Shown here piece by piece: positions 63,773 through 64,000 of a DNA stretch of 64,000 nucleotides. This stretch comes from Pseudisothecium myosuroides (lineage: Eukaryota; Streptophyta; Bryopsida; Hypnales; Lembophyllaceae). The DNA lies in the NCBI GenBank assembly GCA_951799445.1, contig OX637292.1:12279296-12343295 (forward strand), read 5' to 3'. The position numbers were made by a program, and so were the translations under genes. The stretch's first letter is position 1; each line of letters begins with the position of its first letter. Below the pieces are notes generated by a model. The model saw only the letters and a list, made by a program, of their open reading frames with translations. It did no database searches and was not told where the DNA came from.

Positions 63773-64000
63773 GTATCAAAGAGGAACTGTCAATACCTTC
63801 AAGTTCTTTTTTCGGGTCTAGAAGTTTGGAGTGCGAGGAACTGTTCTGTATCTGAGAGGTGTGGAAGACACGATTCTACAAAGAGTTTTGTCCGACTCTC
63901 GGCAGTATTAATCTGCTTTTCTATAGTGGGTCACGTTACAAGTTGGAGCATTTCCCCTGTCGAGTCAATGACTAAATGTTCATATGATAAATTTAGATTG

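Noticed and set aside
1..64000. tRNA, rRNA or organelle insertions
   Set aside because: No cloverleaf with a T-loop GTTCRA and no rRNA-like or plastid gene segments were recognised by eye. A covariance-model scan would be decisive.

Overview
This window is nuclear DNA of a land plant. It is AT-rich, its genes are split by many introns with standard GT-AG junctions, and most of the remaining sequence is transposon debris. The protein-coding content points to a plant that still makes flagellated sperm (bryophyte, lycophyte, fern or similar). There is a plant-type ATG6/Beclin gene, a plastid-type sigma-70 factor, an F-box gene, and a 13-exon gene that looks like a ciliary/axonemal protein, a class angiosperms lack. 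The species itself cannot be fixed from the sequence.

Layout. 0-17 kb is repeat-rich. It holds a head-to-tail cluster of Helitron-like elements (46-1215), a perfectly folded CACTA MITE (3948-4138), several GC-rich MITEs with GAGCATCTCC ends, and a large inverted duplication (about 7.74-12.10 kb) carrying decayed copies of an unrecognised, probably transposon-borne gene. An F-box gene lies at 17.9-19.8 kb (+). 20.5-26.5 kb is again transposons, including several elements flanked by TTAA. A four-exon gene of unknown function (about 604 aa, + strand) occupies 28.9-31.9 kb. ATG6 (11 exons, 524 aa, - strand) occupies 36.7-41.7 kb and is flanked on each side by a copy of the same 230-bp TTAA element. 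The putative ciliary gene (13 exons, 567 aa, - strand) spans 48.3-56.5 kb. The 5' part of a plastid sigma-factor gene (+) runs from 61.4 kb off the right edge.

The genes are unrelated in function: autophagy, ubiquitin-ligase adaptor, sperm flagellum, plastid transcription and one unknown. No operon-like logic is expected. The most informative material is the repeat landscape. Five complete copies of one family each show 5'-TC...CTAG-3' ends inserted exactly between A and T, as Helitrons do. Another family makes TTAA duplications with CCC(C/T)TAAAGG ends, resembling piggyBac. One of its insertions has its empty site preserved in the opposite arm of the inverted duplication. Exon boundaries were derived by hand from reading frame and splice consensus and may be off by a base or use an alternative site in places.
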